Source: Flavobacterium fluvii
GTDB lineage: Bacteria; Bacteroidota; Bacteroidia; Flavobacteriales; Flavobacteriaceae
DNA: 64,000 nucleotides
Direction of reading: 5' to 3'
Assembly (NCBI RefSeq): GCF_900129545.1
Contig: NZ_FQWB01000001.1
Coordinates: 744,001-808,000, forward strand
Part shown: in pieces, positions 1 to 7,790 of the stretch
Layout: each line of letters opens with the position of its first letter
Position numbering within the stretch: position 1 is the stretch's first letter
Made by a program: the position numbers and the translations under genes
The notes under the pieces: model-generated
Seen by the model: the letters and a program-made list of their open reading frames with translations, nothing else
Told to the model about the DNA's origin: nothing
The model's database searches: none

Positions 1-1
1 A

Positions 2-1003
2 AAAACTAAAAAAGCATTCGATGTTTTGGTGGCTTATACCGACCAAGAATTCCAGGGGTATTTGTTTACGTATTTCGAGGGTTCGGGACCGCGAAGCAGT
101 GATGAGCAAATCCGTTTTGGCGCCAGTGTTGACGCAGTAAATTGGTTTGCGTTGAACAACAACCAACCCATTATTTCTTCGGAAAAAATATCGGGAACTG
201 GCGGAATCCGTGATCCCCATATTTTGAGGGGCGAGGACGAAAAAAGTTTCTATATGGTGGCCACCGACATGAATACAGGCAAAAATGGTTGGGCACACAA
301 TCCCGGAATCGTAATGCTGCAATCGGGCGATTTAATCGATTGGAAGCATTCGTTTATTGATCTCGAAAAAATTTATCCTGTCAAGTTTGCCAATATCCAA
401 TGGGTTTGGGCACCGCAAACTATTTATGATCCCGCTGCCGACAAGTATTTAGTTTATTTCACGGTGAAATACAAAGACGACTTGAAACTCGATTTTTATT
501 CCGCTTACGCCAACAAAGATTTTAGCGGATTTGAGAACGAACCCAAGCTGCTGTTCAGTCCAAAATACGGTGCGATAGATGGCGACATTATTTACAAAGA
601 TGGCATTTATCATTTTTTCTTGAAAGGAAACACCAAGGACGAAAACGGAAAAGAAACCAAAAACGGAATTCGTCAGGCCATTGGAAAAACGCTTCAAGGA
701 CCGTGGACAGAAAATTTCAACTATCTTGACGCTTATTCCGACAAGAAAATAATGGTCGAAGGTTCGAGTATTTTCAAATTAAACCAATCCGATACCTACA
801 TTTTGATGTACGATTTATACACCAGTCATCGCTATGAATTTCAGCGAAGCAAAGATTTATACCAGTTCACGCCCACACCCGAATCGTTTACCAAAAATTT
901 CTATCCCCGTCACGGAAGCGTTATCGGAATAACGGTTGAAGAAGCCAAACGATTGAACGAAAAATGGGGCGGTGTTCCTGAAAATTTATTAAAAACCAAA
1001 TAA
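2..1003 (+). CDS. Glycoside hydrolase family 43 protein (5' truncated by window edge)
   Basis: The frame is open from base 2, so the start and any signal peptide lie outside the window. GH43 enzymes are five-bladed beta-propellers that remove arabinose or xylose from plant polysaccharides. Visible signatures are the blade-I general base in GIRDPHI, a second acidic residue in APQTIYDP, and the likely acid glutamate in IMVEGSS, the three-acid pattern of the family. The chain ends with a short KWGGVPENLL tail. It is followed 18 bp later by another GH43 gene and then a GH51 gene, consistent with an arabinan or arabinoxylan locus. Exact substrate is not readable. Family call is firm. Confidence 0.85.
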   Translation, partial: KTKKAFDVLVAYTDQEFQGYLFTYFEGSGPRSSDEQIRFGASVDAVNWFALNNNQPIISSEKISGTGGIRDPHILRGEDEKSFYMVATDMNTGKNGWAHNPGIVMLQSGDLIDWKHSFIDLEKIYPVKFANIQWVWAPQTIYDPAADKYLVYFTVKYKDDLKLDFYSAYANKDFSGFENEPKLLFSPKYGAIDGDIIYKDGIYHFFLKGNTKDENGKETKNGIRQAIGKTLQGPWTENFNYLDAYSDKKIMVEGSSIFKLNQSDTYILMYDLYTSHRYEFQRSKDLYQFTPTPESFTKNFYPRHGSVIGITVEEAKRLNEKWGGVPENLLKTK

Positions 1004-1021
1004 TTATTTAATCGAAATAAA

Positions 1022-1972
1022 ATGAAAAAAAATCTCCTGATTCTAATTGTTCTCGTGCTTTCTGCCAATTTGTATTCTCAAAAGGACACTTTGAATGCAC
1101 CCAAAGCGGTGTTGCCGAACGTTTATGCCGATCCTCATATTGCCGCTTTCGGCAAGAAATTCTACATTTATCCAACGACCGATGGCTCCGAAGGATGGAA
1201 AGCCACGAGTTTTACCTGCTGGTCTTCCAATGATTTGGTGAAATGGAAATCCGAAAAAGTAATCCTGGATTTACCCAAAGACATCAGTTGGGCAAAAGAA
1301 CGGGCTTGGGCTCCGGCCATAGCTTACAAAAACGGAAAATATTATTACTATTTCTCGGCAGACGTGAATATTGGCGTGGGGGTTTCAGACAAACCAACTG
1401 GGCCTTTCAAAGATGCTTTGGGAGTTCCTTTGGCAAAAAAAGGAATGCTCAAAGGGCAAATGATCGACCCGATGGTTTTTGTTGATGATGATGGCTCGGC
1501 TTATTTATATTTTGGACAAGGCAATTGCAATATCGTAAAACTAAACGACGACATGATTTCGTATGATGCCACCAAAATTGTTTCCATCAAGCCAAAAGGC
1601 TACAACGAAGGTTCGTTCGTGTTCAAAAGAAACGGAAAATATTACCTGATGTGGTCGGAGTATGATACCCGTGATCCAAGATATTCGGTAGCTTATGCCA
1701 CTTCCGATTCGCCTATGGGCCCTTTTACAAAAGCGGAAGGTTTTCCAGTTTTGAAAGGTAAAGGCATCGTTAAAGGTGCCGGACATCATTCGGTTGTAAA
1801 AGTTCCCGGCAAAGATGAATGGTACATTTCGTATCACCGTTTCAAAATTCCTGACGGCAACGGCTACAATCGCGAAACCTGTATTTCGCCAATGCGATTT
1901 GACAAGGATGGTAATATTTTGCCGGTGGATGTTTTTGAAACAGTGAAACCGGTTAAAATTAAAGGGAAGTAA
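1022..1972 (+). CDS. Secreted glycoside hydrolase family 43 protein
   Basis: A 316-residue GH43 beta-propeller enzyme with a signal peptide (residues 1-19, cut before QKDT), so it acts in the periplasm or outside. The catalytic triad is visible: base Asp37 in YADPHI, pKa-modulating Asp149 in MIDPMVF, acid Glu196 in YNEGSF. Tandem position after another GH43 gene (18 bp gap) and before a GH51 arabinofuranosidase suggests arabinan or arabinoxylan side-chain removal. The gene may be cotranscribed with its upstream neighbour. The specific activity (arabinofuranosidase, arabinanase or xylosidase) cannot be told from sequence alone. Confidence 0.9.
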   Translation: MKKNLLILIVLVLSANLYSQKDTLNAPKAVLPNVYADPHIAAFGKKFYIYPTTDGSEGWKATSFTCWSSNDLVKWKSEKVILDLPKDISWAKERAWAPAIAYKNGKYYYYFSADVNIGVGVSDKPTGPFKDALGVPLAKKGMLKGQMIDPMVFVDDDGSAYLYFGQGNCNIVKLNDDMISYDATKIVSIKPKGYNEGSFVFKRNGKYYLMWSEYDTRDPRYSVAYATSDSPMGPFTKAEGFPVLKGKGIVKGAGHHSVVKVPGKDEWYISYHRFKIPDGNGYNRETCISPMRFDKDGNILPVDVFETVKPVKIKGK

Positions 1973-2054
1973 TAGTATTTAGATAATCCATGGTTAATTT
2001 ATATCCATCCATATTTGAGGTGTAATCGTCCATTTAATTTTCTAATGTAAACCC

Positions 2055-2062
2055 TATTTTTG
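2055..2062 (+). promoter_or_regulatory. Candidate -7 box for the GH51 gene
   Basis: TATTTTTG fits the Bacteroidota -7 consensus TAnnTTTG and lies about 40 bp before the GH51 start codon, in an AT-rich gap after the GH43 stop. No clear -33 TTG was found at the expected distance, so this rests on the -7 element only. Confidence 0.4.
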
Positions 2063-2103
2063 TGTTTGTAAAAAGAGACACCATAATAATCAAGAATAAA
2101 AAC

Positions 2104-4089
2104 ATGAAACACAATCTTATTTCAAAAATCACGCTTTGTGGTTTATTGTTTACCGGCTTTTTTGCCAATGCCCAAAAGACCACTTTGGAAGTTGATGTTA
2201 CAAAATCCATTACCAAAATCCAGCCAACGATGTTCGGCTTGTTTTTTGAAGACATCAATTTTGCCGCGGACGGAGGTTTGTATGCCGAAATGGTTAAAAA
2301 CCGTTCTTTTGAGTTTGACAAACCTTTGATGGGATGGGAACAACCCAATACTAAAAGACTTTCCCAAAACAAGCAATCGGGTTATGCGACGCCCATCAAT
2401 ATATTGGAAAATAAAACCAATCCTAATTTTTGCAGGGTTTTGGTTAATGATGACAAAGGATATGCCCTCGTTAATGAAGGATTCAGGGGAATGGGAGTCA
2501 AGAAAGACGCAAAATACAATCTTTCTTTAAAGGCTGCCAATCACGATGGTGCCATCAAAAAAATAATTGTCCAATTGATTGACAAAGACAAAAAAGTGTT
2601 GGGTGAAACCAGCATCATTCCAACATCGAATGCTTGGAAAACCTATTCCGCACAATTCACGGCGACCCAGACCGAAGCGAAAGCCAAATTGAAAATCACT
2701 TTCGAAGGAACGGGAACTATCGACTTGGACATGATTTCCTTGTTTCCGGAAGACACTTGGAAGAACAGAAAAAACGGCTTGCGCAAAGATATTGTGCAAC
2801 TTTTATATGACATGAAACCGGGTTTTTTGCGTTTTCCGGGTGGTTGCATTGTCGAAGGAAGAACTTTGGCAGATCGCTACCAATGGAAAAATTCGGTGGG
2901 CGAAATCGAGAACAGAAAAACGATGATCAACCGTTGGAATGTGGAGTTTCCTAAAAAACAAACACCCGATTATTTTCAAAGTTTTGGATTGGGATTTTTT
3001 GAATATTTCCAACTTTCCGAAGATATTGGCGCAGCAGCATTGCCGGTTTTGAGTTGCGGAATGGCATGCCAATACAATACGGGCGAATTGGCTCCAATAG
3101 AAGAATTAGACCCTTATGTACAAGATGCTTTGGACTTGATTGAATTTGCCAACGGTTCAGAAGCGACTGCTTGGGGAAAATTACGCTCGGATATGGGACA
3201 TCCAAAACCGTTTAATTTGAAATACATTGGTGTTGGAAACGAGCAATGGGGTCCCGATTACATCGAAAGATATAAAGTATTTGAAAAAGCCATAAAAGCA
3301 AAATATCCAAAAATTATTATTGTTTCCGGAAGTGGGCCATCGCCAGATGGAGAATATTTTGATTATGGAATGCAGGAGCTCAAAAAGTTGAATGCCGAAC
3401 TCGTGGACGAACATTATTATAAAAGTCCGCAATGGTTTAGGGATAATGCCACGCGTTACGACAATTACGACCGAAAAGGGCCTAAAGTATTTGCAGGTGA
3501 ATATGCTGCTCACAGTACAATTGATAATAATTTAATTACCAAAAACAACTGGGAATCTGCCTTTTCCGAAGCGGCTTTTATGACCGGATTGGAACGAAAT
3601 GCCGAAGTGGTTCACCTCACTTCTTATGCTCCGTTGATGGCACACGAAGAAGCTTGGCAATGGGCGCCGGACATGATTTGGTTCAACAATTTGGAAGCGT
3701 ATGGTTCGGCGAATTATCAAGTGCAAAAGTTGTTTGCCACCAACAAAGGAACCGATTTATTGGCCATTACCAATGACGGAAAACCGCTGACAGGACAAAA
3801 CAACCTCTATGCATCAGCCGTAAAAGATGTGAACACGAAAGAAGTAATCATAAAAGTGGTCAATACAACTGCCACGGAACAAGAAGTTACGGTTGATTTA
3901 AAAGGAAGTAAATTAGAATCCAAAGGAACTGTCATAACACTTGCCAGCCCGAATTTGACAGATGAAAACAGTTTTGCCACGCCCAAAAAAATCATCCCTA
4001 CAGAAAGCGAATATAAATTGAAAGGCGACAAGGCGCCAATGAATTTGCCTGCTTATTCGGTTACCGTTTTGAAACTGAAACTGAAATAA
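2104..4089 (+). CDS. Alpha-L-arabinofuranosidase, GH51 family
   Basis: GH51 retaining enzymes release terminal arabinofuranose from arabinan, arabinoxylan and arabinogalactan. The start is set at MKHNLISKI, which gives a clean signal peptide ending ...FFANAQ; the longer open frame adds a hydrophilic leader with no support. An N-terminal carbohydrate-binding-like beta domain (about residues 70-210) precedes the TIM barrel. The acid/base is Glu380 in GVGNEQWG and the nucleophile Glu466 in FAGEYAAH. A C-terminal beta-sandwich ends the 661-residue protein. It follows two GH43 genes, forming an arabinose-releasing trio, and ends at a hairpin facing the bacilliredoxin gene. Confidence 0.93.
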   Translation: MKHNLISKITLCGLLFTGFFANAQKTTLEVDVTKSITKIQPTMFGLFFEDINFAADGGLYAEMVKNRSFEFDKPLMGWEQPNTKRLSQNKQSGYATPINILENKTNPNFCRVLVNDDKGYALVNEGFRGMGVKKDAKYNLSLKAANHDGAIKKIIVQLIDKDKKVLGETSIIPTSNAWKTYSAQFTATQTEAKAKLKITFEGTGTIDLDMISLFPEDTWKNRKNGLRKDIVQLLYDMKPGFLRFPGGCIVEGRTLADRYQWKNSVGEIENRKTMINRWNVEFPKKQTPDYFQSFGLGFFEYFQLSEDIGAAALPVLSCGMACQYNTGELAPIEELDPYVQDALDLIEFANGSEATAWGKLRSDMGHPKPFNLKYIGVGNEQWGPDYIERYKVFEKAIKAKYPKIIIVSGSGPSPDGEYFDYGMQELKKLNAELVDEHYYKSPQWFRDNATRYDNYDRKGPKVFAGEYAAHSTIDNNLITKNNWESAFSEAAFMTGLERNAEVVHLTSYAPLMAHEEAWQWAPDMIWFNNLEAYGSANYQVQKLFATNKGTDLLAITNDGKPLTGQNNLYASAVKDVNTKEVIIKVVNTTATEQEVTVDLKGSKLESKGTVITLASPNLTDENSFATPKKIIPTESEYKLKGDKAPMNLPAYSVTVLKLKLK

Positions 4090-4140
4090 TCAGGACATAT
4101 ATTTAGATAGTCTGAATTAAGTATACCCAAGCCCATAAAC

Positions 4141-4185
4141 AAATACGTCTGAACCCAAATTTTATATTTGTGTCCAGACGTATTT
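4141..4185. terminator. Bidirectional hairpin between convergent genes
   Basis: A perfect 11-bp stem (aaatacgtctg at 4141-4151 pairs with cagacgtattt at 4175-4185) encloses a partly self-complementary loop. It sits between the GH51 gene and the convergent bacilliredoxin gene and has A/T runs on both sides. Confidence 0.65.
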
Positions 4186-4218
4186 AATTTTAGTGTTTTG
4201 TCTTAATCCAATTGGATT

Positions 4219-4629
4219 TTAGCAATATTCGTTGAAAGCGTCTTTCAAGTTGTCGGCAATCAATTCAGCTGGACGACCTTCGATGTGATGACGTTCCAAC
4301 ATGTGAACCAATTCTCCATTTTTGAACAAGGCAATGCTTGGCGAAGACGGAGGAAAAGGGAACATGTGTTCTCTTGCTGAAGCTACGGCTTCTTTGTCAA
4401 CTCCTGCAAAAACAGTGATCAAATGATCTGGTTTTTTAGCGCCTTCTAAACTCATTGCTGCTCCTGGACGTGCATTTCTTGCAGCACAACCACAAACAGA
4501 ATTCACAACCACCAATGTTGTGCCTTCGGCTTTTATGGCATTATTAACTTCTTCTGCACTATGTAAATCTTGAAAACCAACTGATGTCAATTCGGCTTGC
4601 ATTGGTTTTACCATTTCTTCTGGATACAT
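4219..4629 (-). CDS. Bacilliredoxin, BrxA/BrxB (YphP/YqiW) family
   Basis: A 136-residue thioredoxin-fold protein of the bacilliredoxin family, which removes bacillithiol from S-bacillithiolated protein cysteines. The family's characteristic CGC active site is at residues 46-48 (NSVCGCAARNARPGA), in place of the usual CxxC. Length and the N-terminal YPEEMVKPMQAEL are typical. It has a candidate -7 box (TAACTTTG, minus strand, 4671-4664). A DinB protein of the bacillithiol transferase type at 25742-26290 supports use of bacillithiol by this organism. No biosynthesis gene (bshA, bshB, bshC) is in the window. Confidence 0.92.
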   Translation of the reverse strand: MYPEEMVKPMQAELTSVGFQDLHSAEEVNNAIKAEGTTLVVVNSVCGCAARNARPGAAMSLEGAKKPDHLITVFAGVDKEAVASAREHMFPFPPSSPSIALFKNGELVHMLERHHIEGRPAELIADNLKDAFNEYC

Positions 4630-4769
4630 ATTTTTTATTTTAAGATTACTAATTGAATAACTGCAAAGTTACAAAGTTTCAAATCAAGATGTAAGTTTGA
4701 ATTATAAAGTTTTGTTATAGTTTGATTAATGTTTCTTGATTTCAGAAAATTTGCTCCATAAGAGCCTAA

Positions 4770-5234
4770 TTATTTTATTTTTTCGAGAATGACAAGCAAG
4801 TCCTTGGCGTTTAAAAAAGAATGCTTTTGGAATGCAATTGAAAAATCAGTTTGCAAAATAGCAATCGTTGGATAAACCACTTGGGAATCGATGGTGGCCA
4901 ATTCCGTGGCGAGTTCGTGAATCCCCGTGTTTTGGCCATTTGGCTTGAATTGAAACTTGTGGTTGTTGAAATGAATGTCTTTTTTGGTTTCGGCATCCAA
5001 TGGAATGAAGTAAAAATCAGTGTTTAAAATGGAGATGATTTCCGAGTTTTTGAAAGTCGAATTTTCCATCATCTTGCAGTAGTTGCACCAAGAAGTATGG
5101 ATGAAAATCACAAATGGTTTTGGATTCTCCTTGGATAGTTTTTCGGCTTCTTCAAAAGTATAGGTTTTCAGTTGGGAAAAACCGGATGGAATTGCCCAAA
5201 AGAAAATCAATACTATGTAAATCCAGTTTTTCAT
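4770..5234 (-). CDS. Secreted thioredoxin-like protein (thioredoxin_7/DUF255 type)
   Basis: A 154-residue protein with a signal peptide (about residues 1-20) and a thioredoxin fold. The active-site pair is Cys50 and Cys53 in SWCNYC, preceded by FVIFIHTS, as in periplasmic thioredoxins of the thioredoxin_7 group. It should act as a thiol-disulfide reductase or isomerase in the periplasm. It lies downstream of the TonB receptor on the same strand, separated by a structured repeat. That receptor carries a CxxC in its plug, so a functional link is possible but not shown. Confidence 0.85.
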   Translation of the reverse strand: MKNWIYIVLIFFWAIPSGFSQLKTYTFEEAEKLSKENPKPFVIFIHTSWCNYCKMMENSTFKNSEIISILNTDFYFIPLDAETKKDIHFNNHKFQFKPNGQNTGIHELATELATIDSQVVYPTIAILQTDFSIAFQKHSFLNAKDLLVILEKIK

Positions 5235-5251
5235 TTAAGGTAGTTGTTTTA

Positions 5252-5395
5252 CTCGTCACTTCGAGTGATTTTGAGCCGTAATGCGATAGCTTTACGATTC
5301 GAAATTGTATCGAGAAGTATTAATACATTAGGGTTCTCGATACATTTTATTAAAAAAAGCTATCGCATTTTTAATAAAACACTCGAACTGACGAG
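5252..5395. repeat. Nested inverted-repeat element (three paired arms)
   Basis: Three sets of arms are nested. The outer 16-bp arms at 5252-5267 and 5380-5395 have one mismatch. A middle perfect 12-bp pair is tgcgatagcttt (5282-5293) with aaagctatcgca (5356-5367). An inner perfect 11-bp pair is tgtatcgagaa (5306-5316) with ttctcgataca (5334-5344), with the palindrome gtattaatac between. The whole 144-bp unit can fold into one long cruciform or RNA hairpin. It carries no convincing gene and lies between the thioredoxin-like gene and the TonB receptor gene. Similar units are common between Flavobacterium genes (from memory, not searched). Confidence 0.8.
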
Positions 5396-5421
5396 CTCGT
5401 GCTTGTTTTTTCGTATCAACT

Positions 5422-7698
5422 TTAAAATAAATTATAACGCAGCCCAAAGAAACCCCTGATTCCCTGATTTGGACCATAAACGTAAGTCGTATCGAAAGTT
5501 AAACCATAAGGATTGTCGGGTATTACCAATACTTTTCCGTTTGTGTCGTATTGTACATTTTTGTCAAAGGGGTCTTCTATTCTCGAAATCAGGAAGGGAT
5601 TGTTTTGCTTGGGAGTAAAGTTGAGCAGGTTTTTTATTCCGGCATATAATTCAAAATTTTTCCAGCCGGTATAAGTAAATTGAATGTTTTGCAAACTATA
5701 CCAAGGCGAATTCGGGTTTCTTGGATCGGTGTCGCTCAACAAAGGCAGTTTCATCGGGCTGTATATGTTTCCTGTATAATCCACAGTTAAATCAATTGGA
5801 TTTATTTTATAGGAAACGCTCCAAGTTGCCGTGAATTTTTCGGTCAAAAAAGGTCTTTCTTTAACCCCGTTTTGCACATTGGAAACATCCATGAATGTCG
5901 CTCCGGTAATTAGTTTTAATCCGTTATTGAAGTTCAGGTCAATATTGGTGCTGATTCCCTGGCTTAGGGCATAACCATCAATGTTGTCGTAAATAATTTT
6001 GTTGGGGTCGGCTTCGTAATCGGATACAATCTTGTTGCTGAATCGGGTGTAAAACGCAGTGGTTTCGATCCCTAAAAAGGTACCGCTCGAAAAGTATATT
6101 TTCTTGATATAATTCAAATTGGCATTTATTGATTTTTCGGGGTCTAAATTGTTTGCAATAACCACTTCACGCGAACCGGTTAAAGCAGCGTGGTCTTCGG
6201 TAAACAAATTGACAACCCTGAATCCGGTTCCAGCATTGAAACGAAGAATATTGTTTTCGTTGAATTTTAATTTATAGGCAAATCTTGGCGTGAAAATATT
6301 TCCGTGAATGGAATTGTAATCGTAACGAAGTCCTAAAAGCAGTTTGTGTTTTTCGTTAAAAGCAATTTCATCTTGAAGAAAAATCCCGGGAAGCCAAGTT
6401 TTTTCGGGATTGTTTTCGTTCGAAAGTGCCGTGGACGGCGTGTTGTCGTCATAATAAGTATAACGGGAAGCAAGTCCGGCCAACAAATCATTTTTTCCTA
6501 TTTTCTTGTCCCAACTCAGTTGCAAAAACCCTATTTTTTGATTGGCAATATAAGAAGTTGTCCCGTAACGACTGTCTTGATAATGCATCGTTCCCGAAAA
6601 AGAAAGCATTAGTTTTTCGGTTGTCGGCAATTGATAACTTCCCAAAAGTTCGCCTCGTTTGGTATAAATACTTTCGCCGTAAATTTCATCGCCACCACGG
6701 TATTTTTTCTCCCAACGCACATCGCCACCCCAACGATCTTCGTACATTCCTCGAACGGCAAACGTGAACAATCGGTTTTGTTGTCTGGCAAAATTCCATT
6801 TGTTAAAAACCGAAATTCTATTTTGTGCCGTCACATCGGTAAATCCATCATGGTCATTGTCTATTGTTTGTCCGTAATTGTAATAATTTAATCCCAATAA
6901 GGAAGTTGCTTTTGAGCCAGCATTGAATTTTACGCCTAAATCAGCATTGGTCTCCAGCCAAGAAGTGGTAAACACGTCGACAGAAAACAGGGGAGCTTTA
7001 ATCGGGTTTTTGGTGATAATGTTGATTAATCCTCCCACGGCTTCGCTTCCATACAAAGAAGAGGCGGGACCTTTCACGATTTCGATACGTTCCACCAATG
7101 AATTTGGAATTCCGGACAATCCATACACGGTTGATAAACTGCTGACAATGGGCATTCCGTCGATCATTACCGAAGTATAAGGTCCTTCCAGCCCATTGAT
7201 GTGAATGTCTCCCGTGTTGCATACACCGCAGTTGAGTTGGGGACGTACTCCATTTACATTTTGCAAAGCTTCGTAAATACTGGCCGTTGGGTTTTTCTTG
7301 AAAAAAATAGGTGAATATACTTCAACCGGAACGGCGCTTTCCAGTCGTTTCACGGCCTTTAGAGTTCCCGAAACCACTACTTCGTTGAGCTCGTTTTCTT
7401 CGTTTTTTAATTCAAAGTCAAGAACAAGATGCTCCTTTTCTTTGAGGACAATATTTTTGGTCACCGTTTTCAGTCCAAAGGATGCAATTTTAATTTTATA
7501 ATTGCCTGCGGGAATATTTTCAAGTCTATAATTGCCTAAACTATCCGTTTGGGTTTTGTGATTGGTTTTTAGTAATTCAATAGTAGCTTGTTGCATTTCT
7601 TTGTTTTCAACAGCTATTTCCCCAGATATAGAAGTGCTATTCTGTGAAAATGAATGGTGAAAAACAAAAAACGACAGTATTAAAAATAAATGTTTCAT
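5422..7698 (-). CDS. TonB-dependent outer-membrane receptor, probably for a metal or metal complex
   Basis: A 758-residue receptor: signal peptide (1-18), CarboxypepD_reg-like domain (about 22-103), linker with LNEVVVSG, plug domain (about 115-230) and a beta-barrel ending in FGLRYNLF with the terminal aromatic residue needed for barrel assembly. The plug contains LNCGVCNTGDI, a CxxC at Cys157 and Cys160, seen in a subset of Bacteroidota receptors. It is divergent from an Nramp transporter operon, with 92 bp between the genes that include a palindrome overlapping its -7 box. This context suggests manganese, iron or another transition metal as cargo; the ligand itself is inferred. Confidence 0.9.
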   Translation of the reverse strand: MKHLFLILSFFVFHHSFSQNSTSISGEIAVENKEMQQATIELLKTNHKTQTDSLGNYRLENIPAGNYKIKIASFGLKTVTKNIVLKEKEHLVLDFELKNEENELNEVVVSGTLKAVKRLESAVPVEVYSPIFFKKNPTASIYEALQNVNGVRPQLNCGVCNTGDIHINGLEGPYTSVMIDGMPIVSSLSTVYGLSGIPNSLVERIEIVKGPASSLYGSEAVGGLINIITKNPIKAPLFSVDVFTTSWLETNADLGVKFNAGSKATSLLGLNYYNYGQTIDNDHDGFTDVTAQNRISVFNKWNFARQQNRLFTFAVRGMYEDRWGGDVRWEKKYRGGDEIYGESIYTKRGELLGSYQLPTTEKLMLSFSGTMHYQDSRYGTTSYIANQKIGFLQLSWDKKIGKNDLLAGLASRYTYYDDNTPSTALSNENNPEKTWLPGIFLQDEIAFNEKHKLLLGLRYDYNSIHGNIFTPRFAYKLKFNENNILRFNAGTGFRVVNLFTEDHAALTGSREVVIANNLDPEKSINANLNYIKKIYFSSGTFLGIETTAFYTRFSNKIVSDYEADPNKIIYDNIDGYALSQGISTNIDLNFNNGLKLITGATFMDVSNVQNGVKERPFLTEKFTATWSVSYKINPIDLTVDYTGNIYSPMKLPLLSDTDPRNPNSPWYSLQNIQFTYTGWKNFELYAGIKNLLNFTPKQNNPFLISRIEDPFDKNVQYDTNGKVLVIPDNPYGLTFDTTYVYGPNQGIRGFFGLRYNLF

Positions 7699-7713
7699 TT
7701 GTTTAAATTAAAT

Positions 7714-7750
7714 TTTAGGCAAATCTAAAAAAATTATTACTCAAACAAAA
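7714..7750 (-). promoter_or_regulatory. TonB-receptor promoter with overlapping palindromic operator candidate
   Basis: On the minus strand, TTTTG (7750-7746) and TAGATTTG (7727-7720) form a Bacteroidota -33/-7 pair with an 18-bp spacer. The -7 box lies inside the imperfect palindrome TTTAGGCAAATCTAAA (7714-7729), whose TTTAG/CTAAA arms resemble DtxR/MntR operators. A DtxR-type regulator is encoded 2.6 kb away in the divergent operon. Repression by bound metal-regulator is inferred. Confidence 0.5.
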
Positions 7751-7760
7751 GTTTTTTACA

Positions 7761-7777
7761 TATATTTGCCTTGGTAA
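7761..7777 (+). promoter_or_regulatory. Promoter -7 box of the Nramp operon
   Basis: TATATTTG at 7761-7768 matches TAnnTTTG and is followed by CCTTGG. The string TATATTTGCCTTGG resembles the opposite-strand TAGATTTGCCTAAA of the receptor promoter at 11 of 14 positions. The two divergent promoters could thus share a regulator half-site, although TTTGC after the -7 box is common in this group. Confidence 0.45.
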
Positions 7778-7790
7778 TTCAAATTCAGTT

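Noticed and set aside
2062-2103. Upstream start for the GH51 gene (MFVKRD...)
   Set aside because: It begins at the end of the -7 box, upstream of any likely transcription start, and would bury the signal peptide.
5244-5459. 71-codon plus-strand frame between the thioredoxin and TonB-receptor genes
   Set aside because: It is made almost entirely of the nested inverted repeat and runs into the receptor gene end; no coding signal.
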